Shown piece by piece: positions 1-11,300 of a DNA stretch of 64,000 bases (position 1 is its first letter; every line of letters starts with the position of its first letter). Both the position numbers and the translations under genes were made by a program. Where the stretch lies: the NCBI RefSeq assembly GCF_011766325.1, contig NZ_BLLG01000001.1, positions 310,001 to 374,000 of the forward strand, written 5' to 3'. Source of the stretch: Streptomyces pacificus. GTDB lineage: Bacteria; Actinomycetota; Actinomycetes; Streptomycetales; Streptomycetaceae. Under the pieces are notes generated by a model. The model was not told the origin of the DNA and searched no databases. It saw only the letters and a list, made by a program, of their open reading frames with translations.

Positions 1-1823
1 CCGGAGGGCGTCCCCCCGCCGGGGGTGGGCCGCCCGCCGCGCCCCGCTGGCCCGAACTGCCCCCCGGGGTGCACCGGCTCACCGTGCGGACGAGCGGCGG
101 GCGCACCGGCAGCGCCGCGCTCGTCGTCGCCCCCGATGCCGTGCACCGGCCCGCCGAACGGGTCCACGGCTTCCTGGTGCAGCTGTACTCGCTGCTGTCC
201 CGCCGCTCCTGGGGCATGGGCGACCTCGGTGACCTCGCCGAACTGGCGTCCTGGGCCGGCCACACCATCGGATCGGGATTCGTGCAGGTCAACCCGCTGC
301 ACGCGGCCGTGCCCGGCCGGCCGACCGACCCGTCCCCCTACCGCCCCTCCTCGCGCCGGTTCCCCGATCCCGTGCATCTGCGGATCGAGGACATCCCCGA
401 GTACGCGTACGTCACCGGCCGGGACCGGCACCGGCTGGACGCCGTCCTGAAGGAGGCCGCCGAACTGCGCGCCTCGGTTCTGGAGAAGGGCGCGCTGATC
501 GACCGCGACGCCGTGTGGCGGCTCAAGGCCCGGGCGCTGGAACTGGTGGTGCGGGTTCCGCTCGGCCCCGGCCGCCGGGCCGCGTACTGCGCCTATCTGG
601 CCGAGGGCGGCCGGGCGCTGGACGAGCACGCCACCTGGTGCGCCCTCGCCGAGATCCACGGCTCCGACTGGCACGCCTGGCCCGAGGGCCTGCGCGACCC
701 GCGCTCCCCGGAGACGGCCCGTGCCCGCGGGGACCTCATGGACCGCGTCGACTTCCACTGCCGGCTCGCCTGGCTGACCGACGGGCAGCTGGCGGCGGCC
801 GCGGAGGCGGCCCGCGGCGCCGGGATGGCCGTCGGGATCGTGCACGACCTCGCGATCGGCGTGCACCCGGACGGCGCGGACGCCTGGGCCCAGCAGGACG
901 CGTTCGCCGCGGGCATGTCGGTGGGCGCCCCGCCCGACGCGTTCAACGCCCGCGGCCAGGACTGGGGTCTGCCGCCCTGGCGGCCCGACATGCTCGCCGC
1001 CTCCGGCTACGCCCCCTTCCGGGCGCTGCTCCGCGGACTCCTGCGGCATGCGGGCGCGCTGCGCCTCGACCACGTCATGGGCCTGTTCCGGCTCTGGTGG
1101 GTGCCCGTCGGGGCCCAGCCCGCCGAAGGCACATACGTCCGCTACGACGCCGAGGCGATGCTCGCCGTCCTGGTGCTGGAGGCCCGCCGCGCCGGGGCGG
1201 TCGTCATAGGGGAGGACCTCGGCACCGTCGAGCCCGGGGTGCGCGAGGCGCTGTCGCGCCGGGGGGTGCTCGGCACGTCCGTCCTCTGGTTCGAACGGGA
1301 CTGGGCCGGTGGCGGCCGGCCGCTGCCGCCCGAGGACTGGCGCGAGGGCTGTGTGGCCACCGCCACCACCCACGACCTTCCGTCCACCGCCGCCCGCCTC
1401 ACGGGCGAGCACGTGGCGTTGCGCCACCGGCTGGGCCTGCTCGCCAGGCCGCTGGAAAGGGAGCGCTGGGAGGACGCGGCCGAGGTGGCCGAATGGCATG
1501 CCTGTCTGGCCCGGCTCGGTCTGCTGCCGGAGGGCACCCACGACGAGGAGGGCGGGATCCGTGCGGTGTACCGGTTCCTGCTCCGGACCCCGGCCCGCAT
1601 GGTCGGCGTCTGGCTGCCGGACGCCGTGGGGGACCGCCGTCCGCAGAACCTGCCCGGCACCTGGGACCAGTACCCGAACTGGCGGCTGCCCGTCGCGGAC
1701 GCCGCAGGCCGCCCGACGACCCTGGACGACCTGGCCGCCTCGCCGAGGCTGCATGCGCTCATGGACGTGTTCCGGCCGGCGCCCGCCCGCCGTACGGGCA
1801 CCCCGGATGCGCGGCCGTCCTAG
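1..1823 (+). CDS. malQ: 4-alpha-glucanotransferase (amylomaltase), 5' end cut by window edge
   Basis: GH77 disproportionating enzyme that transfers alpha-1,4-glucan segments between maltodextrins in cytosolic maltose/glycogen metabolism. The reading frame is open back to base 3, and the residues before the first internal GTG (69) read ELPPGVHRLTV, typical of the family before the catalytic barrel, so the gene starts left of the window. About 607 codons are visible; family members here are usually near 700. Catalytic signatures are all visible: nucleophile Asp in LRLDHVMGLFRLWW, acid/base Glu in VIGEDLGTVEP and the Asp of TTHDLPS. The C-terminal LPGTWDQYPNWRLP is also typical. No partner maltose genes are visible downstream. 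Confidence 0.95.
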   Translation, partial: GGRPPAGGGPPAAPRWPELPPGVHRLTVRTSGGRTGSAALVVAPDAVHRPAERVHGFLVQLYSLLSRRSWGMGDLGDLAELASWAGHTIGSGFVQVNPLHAAVPGRPTDPSPYRPSSRRFPDPVHLRIEDIPEYAYVTGRDRHRLDAVLKEAAELRASVLEKGALIDRDAVWRLKARALELVVRVPLGPGRRAAYCAYLAEGGRALDEHATWCALAEIHGSDWHAWPEGLRDPRSPETARARGDLMDRVDFHCRLAWLTDGQLAAAAEAARGAGMAVGIVHDLAIGVHPDGADAWAQQDAFAAGMSVGAPPDAFNARGQDWGLPPWRPDMLAASGYAPFRALLRGLLRHAGALRLDHVMGLFRLWWVPVGAQPAEGTYVRYDAEAMLAVLVLEARRAGAVVIGEDLGTVEPGVREALSRRGVLGTSVLWFERDWAGGGRPLPPEDWREGCVATATTHDLPSTAARLTGEHVALRHRLGLLARPLERERWEDAAEVAEWHACLARLGLLPEGTHDEEGGIRAVYRFLLRTPARMVGVWLPDAVGDRRPQNLPGTWDQYPNWRLPVADAAGRPTTLDDLAASPRLHALMDVFRPAPARRTGTPDARPS

Positions 1824-1831
1824 CCGTTCGC

Positions 1832-1837
1832 TACGTT
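1832..1837 (+). promoter_or_regulatory. Putative -10 box (TACGTT) of a leaderless promoter
   Basis: TACGTT lies exactly 6 nt before the GTG at 1844, the spacing that places transcription start on the start codon. There is no Shine-Dalgarno sequence in between. Inferred from position and motif only. Confidence 0.4.
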
Positions 1838-1843
1838 GGCACC

Positions 1844-2086
1844 GTGGACAAGAAGAACGCCCTGCGCGCCGGCGCCGTCGCGGCCGGTACGGCGCTGATG
1901 ATGCTGCTCATGTCGTCTCCTGCGCTCGCGCTGACCCGCGACGACGGCGACGACCCGGGTGCCGGTCTGAGCGCGGCCGAGACGATCGGCCTGTTCGTCG
2001 TGGCGCCGATCGCGCTGTTCGCGCTGATCGCCGGCCTGGTGATGGTCCTCGACAAGTCCGACCGGTCCGGCGGGAAGCAGGCCTGA
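1844..2086 (+). CDS. Small membrane protein with signal-anchor and one TM segment
   Basis: An 80-residue protein of unknown function. It begins with a basic stretch and a hydrophobic segment ending in an Ala-rich possible signal-peptidase site (SSPALAL). A short acidic loop (TRDDGDDPG) follows, then a second hydrophobic helix (residues about 50-68, GLFVVAPIALFALIAG) and a basic tail (SDRSGGKQA). The GTG start is chosen because the hydrophobic segment follows directly and a TANNNT box sits 6 nt upstream. It begins 20 nt after malQ but probably has its own promoter. Proteins of this pattern are common beside core genes in Streptomyces; I do not recognise a named family. Confidence 0.7.
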   Translation: MDKKNALRAGAVAAGTALMMLLMSSPALALTRDDGDDPGAGLSAAETIGLFVVAPIALFALIAGLVMVLDKSDRSGGKQA

Positions 2087-2569
2087 CCCCGGTGCGGGGC
2101 CCGGGACTGCGGGCCCGGCACGCGGCGCCGCACCCGGCTCCCCCGCACGGTCTTCGTACGGGACGCCCGCCGTGCGGCGCCCTCGCGTGGTCCTCCGGGC
2201 GCGGCCGGGCATTGCGGTGTTCCGGGGCCCGCGGCCACCGCCACCGCGGCCACCGCTCTGTGGTCTCCCGCTCGACGGCCCGGCCCCTCCGTGCCGCCGC
2301 GCACCCCCGCCCCACCGCCGCGCTCGCACCCCCGACCCCTCGCTTCCACGCGGGCCGGGCTGTTCCCCCGTTCGCCGGGCCGTTCGGCCGGGCCGAACCG
2401 ATGGGCGCGGGCCGCCGGCATCCCGGGCGGACGGCCCGCACTCCTCCGCCCACCGCGAGGCGGCCCCCGCGGAGCGGGCGACGGCGGACCGCTCACCTGC
2501 TGCCTTTGAGGACGCCCCGGCCGATGTGAGCCGGGAATCCCCGCCCCTTGGCTTGAGGAAGGGGAGGAA
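2087..2569. other. Convergent intergenic region, no gene seen
   Basis: GC-rich (C-rich on the plus strand) spacer between the small membrane protein and the convergent serine protease. Open frames here give Pro/Arg/Gly-rich low-complexity translations without domain signatures. Only a possible terminator near 2544-2564 is visible. Confidence 0.5.
2544..2564 (-). terminator. Possible hairpin terminator of the subtilase gene
   Basis: CCCCTT (2544-2549) can pair with AAGGGG (2559-2564) across a 9-nt loop, just beyond the stop codon of the minus-strand protease. The stem is only 6 bp, so support is weak. Confidence 0.35.
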
Positions 2570-3799
2570 TCACAGTCCGCCGGTGAACAGGAGCCGGTTC
2601 GGTGAGCCCCGGGAGATGCTTCTCACGACGTTCTTCGTGGACTGTGCGACGAGCCAGTCGGCGACCTCCCGGGGGCCGGCCGCGGGATGGGCCGCCTTGA
2701 AGAGCGCGGCGACGCCGGCCACATGCGGTGCCGCCATCGAGGTGCCGTTCATCGAGGTGGTGCCACCGCCCATCCGCGCGGAGACGATGTCGCTGCCCGG
2801 TGCGTACAGCCGGAGGCACCGGCCGTAGTTGCTGAAGTCGGTCTCGGCGTCCGACCTGTCGGTCGCACCGACCGTGATGACGCCCGGGGCACTCGCGGGC
2901 GAGACGGCGCACGCGTCCTCCGCGGAGTTGCCCGCCGCGACGACCGGCAGCACCCCGCTGTCGAAGACGGCCCGGGCGGCGGCGTTGGCGGAGGGGGACG
3001 GGGGACCCCCGAGCGAGGCGTTCAGCACGGCGGGGTGCCGGGCGTTCCCCGCCACCCAGTCGAGGCCCGCGATGATCATGGACCAGGCGCCCTCGCCCTC
3101 GCAGTCGAGCACCCGGACGCTGACCACATGGGCCTGCGGAGCCACCCCGTACACCGCCCCCGCCACGGTCCCCGCGACATGGGTGCCGTGGCCCTCGCAG
3201 TCCTGGCCGCGGCGGCCGTCGCCGATGGCGTCGAACCCGGCCACGGCGCGGCCGCCGAACTCGCTGTGACCGTAGTCGATCCCGGTGTCGACGACGTAGA
3301 CGGTGACGCCCCAGCCCGTGGACGTCGCGGTGAACCGCCCGTCGAGCGGCAGCACCCGCTGGTCGGCGCGGTCCAGTCCCCAGCTCGCGGCCTGCCGGCG
3401 GAACGCCGCGGCGACGCCCGGGCCGGGGAGCGCGTCCGCGGACGGGACATGCGGCTCCCGGGGGAACCGACGCGCGGAGGCCCGCGCGTCCTCCTCCACG
3501 GCCGCCACGCCCGGTGCGAGCCGCAAGGCCGCCAGCTGGGCCGCGTTCAGCGTCGCGGAGAACCCGCGCATGGCCCGTTCGTAGGTGTATCGGGGCTTCA
3601 CCCCCGCGTCCCCGGCGACCGCGGCCGGCTCGGCGCCCTCCCGGAGCGAGACGATGTAGCTGCCCTTCACCGGCTCGGACGACCGGTACAGCGGGGCGGG
3701 GACCGGCCCCTCCGTATCCGCCTCCGCCGCCGCTCCGGGGGCTGCCGCGGCCGCGGCGAGCAGCAGAGCGGCGACCGCGCGGCGCGCAAACAGTCGCAT
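2570..3799 (-). CDS. Secreted S8 family serine peptidase (subtilase)
   Basis: A 409-residue exported subtilisin-type endopeptidase. An N-terminal Arg-rich signal peptide with an Ala run (FARRAVAALLLAAAAAAPG) is followed by an inhibitor I9 prodomain (about 50-115, from SYIVSLREGAEP). The S8 catalytic domain has Asp in VVDTGIDYG (about 171), His in GHGTHVAG (about 204) and Ser in NGTSMAAPHVAG (about 354), and the protein ends soon after the domain. The ATG at 3799 is preferred because GGGAG lies 5 nt upstream; an in-frame ATG at 3811 overlaps that site. Paired Cys in the catalytic domain (DCEGHG, VLDCEGEG, DACAVS) suggest disulphides. Probably monocistronic; the role is likely extracellular protein degradation. 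Confidence 0.93.
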   Translation of the reverse strand: MRLFARRAVAALLLAAAAAAPGAAAEADTEGPVPAPLYRSSEPVKGSYIVSLREGAEPAAVAGDAGVKPRYTYERAMRGFSATLNAAQLAALRLAPGVAAVEEDARASARRFPREPHVPSADALPGPGVAAAFRRQAASWGLDRADQRVLPLDGRFTATSTGWGVTVYVVDTGIDYGHSEFGGRAVAGFDAIGDGRRGQDCEGHGTHVAGTVAGAVYGVAPQAHVVSVRVLDCEGEGAWSMIIAGLDWVAGNARHPAVLNASLGGPPSPSANAAARAVFDSGVLPVVAAGNSAEDACAVSPASAPGVITVGATDRSDAETDFSNYGRCLRLYAPGSDIVSARMGGGTTSMNGTSMAAPHVAGVAALFKAAHPAAGPREVADWLVAQSTKNVVRSISRGSPNRLLFTGGL

Positions 3800-4018
3800 G
3801 GGCACTCCCATCCGGTCGATGATGATCACATCACCGTTTTTCGACCCGGCCGCGCCGACGCTTGAGTGCTTGTCAGCCGATCGCCCGTCCGGGACCCCGA
3901 TCCGCAGACGCGCGACGGCGGCGGCACCCGGTGGGGCGTTCCAAACCCGGTGAGGCGTTCCGGCACCGGCCGGCCGCCCTGACCGAGCCGGGGCGATCGG
4001 CACCGGCCGGGGCGGGGC

Positions 4019-4050
4019 GGATCCGGCGGCGGCAGGATCCGGCGGCGGCA
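4019..4050. repeat. 16-bp perfect tandem duplication
   Basis: GGATCCGGCGGCGGCA occurs twice head to tail in non-coding DNA between pepN and the subtilase. No function is evident. Confidence 0.8.
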
Positions 4051-4195
4051 GTGCCACGGCGCCGAGGGCTCGGGCGTACGCCCGGCCGCCGACGCCCGGT
4101 CGCACCCCGGGCGGACCGCCGAACTGAAGGGGCCCGGCAAAACGCGCGAGGGCGCCCCGGACCCGATGGTCCCGGTACGCCCTCCGGTACGCCGT

Positions 4196-4214
4196 GCGGG
4201 GCTCGCCGCCCCGC
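4196..4214 (-). terminator. Hairpin immediately after pepN
   Basis: GCGGGG (4196-4201) pairs with CCCCGC (4209-4214) around a 7-nt loop, 3 nt past the pepN stop on the minus strand. Short but well placed; no U-run, as is usual in this genus. Confidence 0.5.
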
Positions 4215-4217
4215 GGG

Positions 4218-6788
4218 TCAGGACGCCGCCGCGTCCGCCGCGCGGGCCTTCAGGGCCCGCTCGACACCGGCGCGGGACTCGAGGACCAGCCGGCGCAGCG
4301 CGGCGCCCGGTTCGGCCGAGTCCAGCCACGCGTCCGTCGCGTCCAGCGTCTGGTCCGACACCTGGAGCGCCGGGTAGAGACCCACCGCGATCTGCTGGGC
4401 GATCTCATGGGAACGCGACTCCCATACACCCCCGACCGCCGCGAAGTACTTCTCCGCGTACGGGGCCAGCAGCGCGCGCTGGTCGGTCTGGACGAACCCG
4501 CCGATCACCGCCTCCTGCACCGCGTTCGGCAGCTCGCCGGACTCGACGACCGACTCCCAGGCCTCGGCCTTGGCCTCCGGCGTCGGACGGGCCGCCCGGG
4601 CCGTCGCCGCGTGCCGCTCACCGGCGGCCGTGCGGTCCCGCTCCAGCTCGGCGGCGATCTCCTCCTCGCCGTAGACCCCGGTCGCCGCCAGCCGCTCCAG
4701 GAACGCCCAGCGCAGCTCCGTGTCCACGGCCAGACCCCCGATCGAGTCCCGGCCCTCCAGCAGCGCCTGCAGCAGGTCCAGCTGCTGCGGGGTGCGCGCG
4801 GTCGCCGCGAACGCCCTCGCCCACGCCAGCTGGTGGTCGCTGCCGGGCTCCGCGGCGCGCAGATGCGCCAGTGTCGCCTCCGTCCACCGGGTGAGCCCCG
4901 TCTCGCGCCACTGGGGCGCCGCGTACAGGTCGAGGGCGAGCTTCACCTGCCGGTGCAGCGACTGCACCACGCCGATGTCCGACTCCTTGCCGATGCCCGA
5001 CAGCACCAGCGCCAGGTAGTCGCGGGCCGGCAGCTCGCCGTCGCGGGTCATGTCCCACGCCGAGGCCCAGCACAGGGCCCGCGGCAGCGAGTCGGTGAAG
5101 TCGCCCAGGTGCTCGGTGACCGTCTTGAGTGACTCCTCGTCGAGGCGGACCTTGGTGTACGTCAGGTCGTCGTCGTTGAGCAGCACCACCGCCGGGCGGG
5201 GCTTGCCGACGAGCTCCGGCACCGCGGTGAACTCGCCGTCGACGTCCAGCTCGACGCGGCCGGTGCGCACCAGCCGCCCGGCCTCGTCCAGATCGTAGGC
5301 GCCGATCGCGATGCGGTGCGGGCGCAGCACCGGCTCGCCCTTCGCGCCCGGCGGCAGCGCCGGCGCCTCCTGCTTCACCGCGAACGAGGTGATCGTCCCG
5401 GCCGCGTCGGTGTCCACCACCGGCCGCAGCACGTTGATGCCCGCGGTCTCCAGCCAGGCCCTGGACCAGGTCTTCAGATCGCGTCCGCTGGTCTCCTCCA
5501 GCGCGGTCAGCAGATCGGTCAGCCGGGTGTTCCCGAAGGCGTGCCGTTCGAAGTACGCCTGTACGCCGCGGAAGAACTCGTCGGTGCCGACATAGGCGAC
5601 GAGCTGTTTGAGCACCGAGGCGCCCTTGGCGTACGTGATCCCGTCGAAGTTGACGAGTACGTCGTCCAGGTCGCCGATCTCGGCCATGATCGGGTGCGTG
5701 GACGGGAGCTGGTCCTGCCGGTACGCCCAGGTCTTCATCGAGTTGGCGAACGTCGTCCACGCGTGCGGCCACCTCGAGCCGGGCGCGTGCGCCTGGCAGG
5801 CGACCGACGTGTAGGTGGCGAACGACTCGTTCAGCCAGAGGTCGTTCCACCACTCCATGGTGACCAGGTCGCCGAACCACATGTGCGCCAGTTCGTGCAG
5901 GATGGTCTCGGCGCGCGTCTCGTACGCCGCGTCCGTCACCTTCGAGCGGAACACGTACTGGTCGCGGATGGTCACCGCGCCCGCGTTCTCCATCGCGCCC
6001 GCGTTGAACTCCGGTACGAAGAGCTGGTCGTACTTGGCGAACGGGTAGGCGTAGTCGAACTTCTCCTGGAACCAGTCGAAGCCCTGCCGGGTGACCTCGA
6101 AGATCGCGTCGGCGTCCAGGAACTCGGCCAGCGACGGGCGGCAGTAGATGCCGAGCGGGACGCTCTGCCCGTCCTTCTCGTAGGAGCTGTGGACGCAGTG
6201 GTACGGACCGACGATCAGGGCGGTGATGTATGTGGAGATCCGGGGGGTCGGCTCGAAGCGCCAGACGTTGTCCTCGGGCTCGGGCGTCGGTGAGTTGGAG
6301 ACCACGCTCCAGCCCTCCGGCGCCTTCACGGTGAACCGGAACGCGGCCTTCAGGTCGGGCTGCTCGAAGTTGGCGAACACCCGGCGGGCGTCCGGCACCT
6401 CGAACTGGGTGTAGAGGTAGGTCTGCTGGTCCACCGGGTCGACGAACCGGTGCAGGCCCTCGCCCGTGTTGGTGTAGGCGCAGTCCGCGACGACGGTCAG
6501 CTCGTTCGGGCCCTCGTGCAGGTGCCGCAGGGCGATCCGCGAGTCCCGGAAGACCGCGGCCACGTCCTGCGGGTGGCCGTTCAGCACCACCTCGTGCACC
6601 GCGGGAGCCACCAGGTCGATGAAGGTCTCCGCGCCGTGCTCGGCGGAGTCGAAGCGCACGGTGGTCGCGGACCGGTAGGTGCCGCCCTCCTGCGCCCCGG
6701 TGAGATCGAGGTCGATCTCATACGAGTCAACGGTGATCAGGCGCGCCCGCGCCTGTGCCTCTTCGCGGGTCAGGTTTGTGCCAGGCAC
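4218..6788 (-). CDS. pepN: Aminopeptidase N (M1 zinc metallopeptidase)
   Basis: An 856-residue cytosolic M1 aminopeptidase that removes N-terminal amino acids from peptides, the last step of intracellular protein turnover. An N-terminal saddle domain leads to the exopeptidase motif GAMENAG (about 262) and the zinc site HELAHMWFGDL (about 298) with the downstream Glu in WLNESFA; the second half is the ERAP1-like helical C-terminal domain. The length matches actinobacterial PepN. The GTG start has AGGAG 8 nt upstream and gives MPGTNLTREEA, the same opening as the paralogue at 13259-15850 (MPGENLSRDEA). It is transcribed alone toward the subtilase, with a hairpin after the stop. Confidence 0.97.
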   Translation of the reverse strand: MPGTNLTREEAQARARLITVDSYEIDLDLTGAQEGGTYRSATTVRFDSAEHGAETFIDLVAPAVHEVVLNGHPQDVAAVFRDSRIALRHLHEGPNELTVVADCAYTNTGEGLHRFVDPVDQQTYLYTQFEVPDARRVFANFEQPDLKAAFRFTVKAPEGWSVVSNSPTPEPEDNVWRFEPTPRISTYITALIVGPYHCVHSSYEKDGQSVPLGIYCRPSLAEFLDADAIFEVTRQGFDWFQEKFDYAYPFAKYDQLFVPEFNAGAMENAGAVTIRDQYVFRSKVTDAAYETRAETILHELAHMWFGDLVTMEWWNDLWLNESFATYTSVACQAHAPGSRWPHAWTTFANSMKTWAYRQDQLPSTHPIMAEIGDLDDVLVNFDGITYAKGASVLKQLVAYVGTDEFFRGVQAYFERHAFGNTRLTDLLTALEETSGRDLKTWSRAWLETAGINVLRPVVDTDAAGTITSFAVKQEAPALPPGAKGEPVLRPHRIAIGAYDLDEAGRLVRTGRVELDVDGEFTAVPELVGKPRPAVVLLNDDDLTYTKVRLDEESLKTVTEHLGDFTDSLPRALCWASAWDMTRDGELPARDYLALVLSGIGKESDIGVVQSLHRQVKLALDLYAAPQWRETGLTRWTEATLAHLRAAEPGSDHQLAWARAFAATARTPQQLDLLQALLEGRDSIGGLAVDTELRWAFLERLAATGVYGEEEIAAELERDRTAAGERHAATARAARPTPEAKAEAWESVVESGELPNAVQEAVIGGFVQTDQRALLAPYAEKYFAAVGGVWESRSHEIAQQIAVGLYPALQVSDQTLDATDAWLDSAEPGAALRRLVLESRAGVERALKARAADAAAS

Positions 6789-7091
6789 CCGGTCATCTCC
6801 TCGCTTCTGCGTCCTCGGTATGCGACGTTCCGGCTCATCCTTCCACGGGCCCCCCGCGGCCCGCCGGTCCCCCGGGAGCTCTCCCCACCGGGCGGGCTCC
6901 GGCGGGGCGGGGCCCCGGGGGCGGGTGGCGCGCGAGGGCGCGGCGGGGCCTGCGTGGCGGCGGGGCGGACTCCCCCGAGGGCGGGTGGCGCACCGGCGGT
7001 GGGCCGGGGCCGGGGCTGGGGCCGGTGCGACGGCGGGGCGGGGCCCCGTGCGCTCGGCACGCGACCCCGCCCCGCGGCGGCCCCGGGCGGA
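6789..7091. other. Spacer between asd and pepN with very G-rich tract
   Basis: It carries the asd terminator (7033-7075) and the pepN leader. From about 6895 to 7045 the plus strand is dominated by runs of three to five G with few breaks, giving G-quadruplex potential. No coding signature. Confidence 0.5.
7033..7075 (-). terminator. Strong terminator of asd
   Basis: An 11-bp perfect inverted repeat (GCGGGGCGGGG at 7033-7043 with its complement at 7065-7075). Its loop itself contains a 5-bp stem (CGTGC/GCACG, 7047-7061). It sits 16 nt beyond the asd stop. Confidence 0.75.
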
Positions 7092-8243
<1,152 letters not shown>

Positions 8244-8274
8244 TCACACGCGAGGCGCCGCCCGGATGCGCGGA

Positions 8275-8302
8275 GGGCGGGCGGCCCGCCGGCCGCCCGC
8301 CC
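8275..8302 (-). terminator. Strong terminator of the large subtilase
   Basis: A 12-bp perfect stem (GGGCGGGCGGCC at 8275-8286 with its complement at 8291-8302) and a 4-nt loop, 19 nt beyond the minus-strand stop at 8322. Confidence 0.8.
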
Positions 8303-8321
8303 CCGTGACCGCGTCGGACCG

Positions 8322-11300
8322 CTACGGCACGACCTTCTCGATCACCACGCTGCCGGTGCCCGCCGCAGTGCCGCGCGCGTTCACCAGCCGGACCTCGCCG
8401 AAGAACCGGCGGCCCTCCGGTGCGGAACCGCCGACCACCACCTCGGCGGAGACCTGCGCGCTCGCGCCGTTGGCCAGCGAGACCGTCGCGGACTCGTCGA
8501 CCTCGACGGTGCCGAGCGCGGACGAGAAGTACACGTCCTTGTAGTCGTACGTGGTGCCGCCGGGCGCCACCGCGTAGCCGTCGACGAGGATCGTGTACGT
8601 GCCCGCTGCCGGGTTGGCCAGGGACACCGACTCCTCGGAGTCGCCGTCCGCGGACTGGCCGACCAGACGGCCGTCCTTGAGGACCGCGAGGTCCAGGTCG
8701 GCGCTCTTGTCGGAGGTGTTCCCGATGACCACGTCCAGCCGCTCGACGCCGGTGCCGATGGTGACCGTGGACACCTGGCGCTCGTCCTGAGCGATGGTCG
8801 GCGCCGCCGTCATCGCGGAGCCGAGCGAGCCGCCCTTCAGCCTGCCCTCCAGCGCGGCCGCGTCATTGGTGACCTGCCAGTCGACCGCCGCGGGCGTGCC
8901 GGCCTCCGCCTCCGGCAGGGTCTTCACCGCCGGGTCGAAGGAGGCGCCGAGCAGGGTGACGTCCAGTGTGAACGGGTTGTCCAGCATCGGGGAGGTGCGC
9001 CGCGACTCGACCTCGATCTCCCAGACGCCCGGCTGCGGGTCGGCATAGGAGCGCACGTCCGGCCGGCAGGTGTCGGCCGGATTGTCGTAGTTCGCGTAGC
9101 AGACCGTGGACGAGGTGCTCTCGACGGCCACGCCGTAGGGGTGGATCGAGATGAACCGGGTCTGGCTGCCCGCGGCGAGACCGCCGAGCGCGACCTCCAG
9201 TGTCCTGGCGCCCTCCGGCACCGTGACGAAGTGGGACGTGAAGCTGTTGCGCTGCACCGACCCCTCGGCGGAGTGGGAGTAGCCGGGCTTCACCAGCTCG
9301 CTGGAGGCGACCACGGTGGTGAGGATCTGCTTGTCGACGCCCTCGGTGCGCTGGTCGTCCAGCTCCAGGATGGCGCTGTGCACACCGGTGGAGCCGGCCT
9401 TGGCCTGCACCTTCACGGTGACCGGCTGGTTCAGCGGCAGGTCCACCTCGTCGTCGCCGACGATACGGAACGTGCCGTCGTTGTTGCGGAGGTCCAGCTC
9501 GTGCTCGATCGGCCGGTTCGGGCCGCTCGTGCGTGTGATGGTGACGTCGTATGTCCTGCGCTGGCCCGGCTTCAGCCCGCCGTCGCGGTCGTAGACGCCC
9601 GCTCCGAAGCCGGCCTCCGGCTTCAGCAGGTGGTCGAGCGCGGTGTCGACCGGCGCCTTGACCGTGTACGAGTGGGCGGTGGCGCCGTCCCTGATGGACT
9701 CCCACGCCTCCTCGACGTCGATCAGACCCGCACCCTGCTCGTGTGCCTGCACTCCGGGGATCCGCTTGGCGGTGCTGGTCAGCGCGGTCCGCAGGGTGAG
9801 CGGGGAGAGCGTGGCAGAGCGCTGCTTGGCGGCGGAGATGAGCAGCGCACCGGCGCCGGTCGCCTGCGGCGCGGCCATCGACGTGCCGTTCAGCATGCCG
9901 TAGCCCGCGGGGAGGCGGTAGCCGGTCTCGGGCACCGGGGCGCCCGCCTGCCAGGTCGGGATCGTGTTGATCGACGCGCCGGGTGCGGTGACCGTCGGCG
10001 TGAAGCCGCCGTTCTCCGTCGGGCCGCGGGAGGAGAAGTTGAACATGTTGTACCGCTTGGCCACCTGCGAGCCGTAGTTGGCGGCCCAGGTGCTGCGGGA
10101 GACGGCCGCGCCGACCGAGACGACCTTGTTGGCCAGGGCGGGGTCGCCGATCGTGTTGACACCGGGGCCCGAGTTGCCGGCCGAGATGACCAGCTGGACG
10201 CCGTAGGTGTCGATCAGGCGGTTGTAGAGCAGGGCGCGCGCGTTGTCGGCGTCGTCGCCGCGCTCGCTGTCGTCGTAGTTCAGCGCGGGCAGACCGCCGA
10301 TGGACATGTTGACGATGTCCACACCCCGGTCGACGACCAGGTCCCGCATGCCCTCGAGCAGTGCGATGTTGGTGCAGCCGCCGGTCCAGGTGCAGGCGCG
10401 CGACGACACCAGCTTGGCGCCGGGCGCCGCTCCGCTCATCCGGCCGCCGAACAGGCCGTTGGCGGCGGCGATACCGGCCACATGGGTGCCGTGCGAGCCC
10501 TCGACGACGCCGATGTTGACGTAGTCGGAGAACTTCCCTGCCTCGAACTCGACGTCCTTGCGGATCTCCACCACGAACGGGATGCGCTCGGCGATCTCGG
10601 TGGCGGGGTCGTCGGTGCCGAAGTACCCGAACTGGTGGCCGTCCTTGTACGGCTTCATCGCGACGTCGTTGGTGAAGTCGGCGTCGTCGTCCAGGTCGAC
10701 GCGGACCGTACCGGCGGCGGCGTCGTACAGGATGCCCCACGTGTCGGTGGTGTCGCCGTCGCGGTTCAGGTCCCCGGCCATGTCGCCGCCGAGGGTGGCC
10801 CGCTCCTCGAAGACGCTGAACCGGTGTGCGCCGGCCGGCGCCTTCCAGCTGCGGTCCCCCACGGTGAACACGGGACCGGTCACCCCGGTGTCCATCCGCC
10901 GCCAGGTGCCGTCGCCGTCGGTGGCCGGGTCGGTCGCGGTCACCCAGTCGACGATCTTGCGCTCGCCGGTGGTGGTCTTCTGCAGGGCCGGGTGGCCGAG
11001 GTCGACCCCGGAGTCGAGGATGCCGATGGTCACGCCGCGGCCGTCGGCCCGCGGGTGGTCCTCGACGAACTCCACGGCACCCGTCTCGTGGGACGGGTTG
11101 TACGGGTTCTTCGCCTTGGTCTTCTTGCCCGGCCCGGGGTAGGCGGCCGATGCCGAGGCGGCGGAGGCGGTACCCCCGGCGCCCGCGTCCGGCCTCGGAT
11201 CGTCCAGTTTGATCTCGCGCTGGAGGTCCATCCCCTGGACCGTGTCGAGTTCACCGGCCTTGCCGAGGGCGCTCTTCGCCCTGCCGGTGGGGAGGGTGGC

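Larger units (their letters stand above)
3800..4217. other. Promoter-bearing spacer of the subtilase gene, no gene seen
   Basis: Spacer between pepN (upstream, minus) and the subtilase (minus). Bases 3815-3840 are unusually AT-rich and hold a near-palindrome around TGATCA (GATG...CATC), a possible operator next to the protease start. The rest is GC-rich and includes the 16-bp tandem repeat at 4019-4050. Confidence 0.4.

Noticed and set aside
2087-2569. A gene in the convergent spacer after the small membrane protein
   Set aside because: All frames give Pro/Arg/Ala-rich low complexity without ribosome binding sites.
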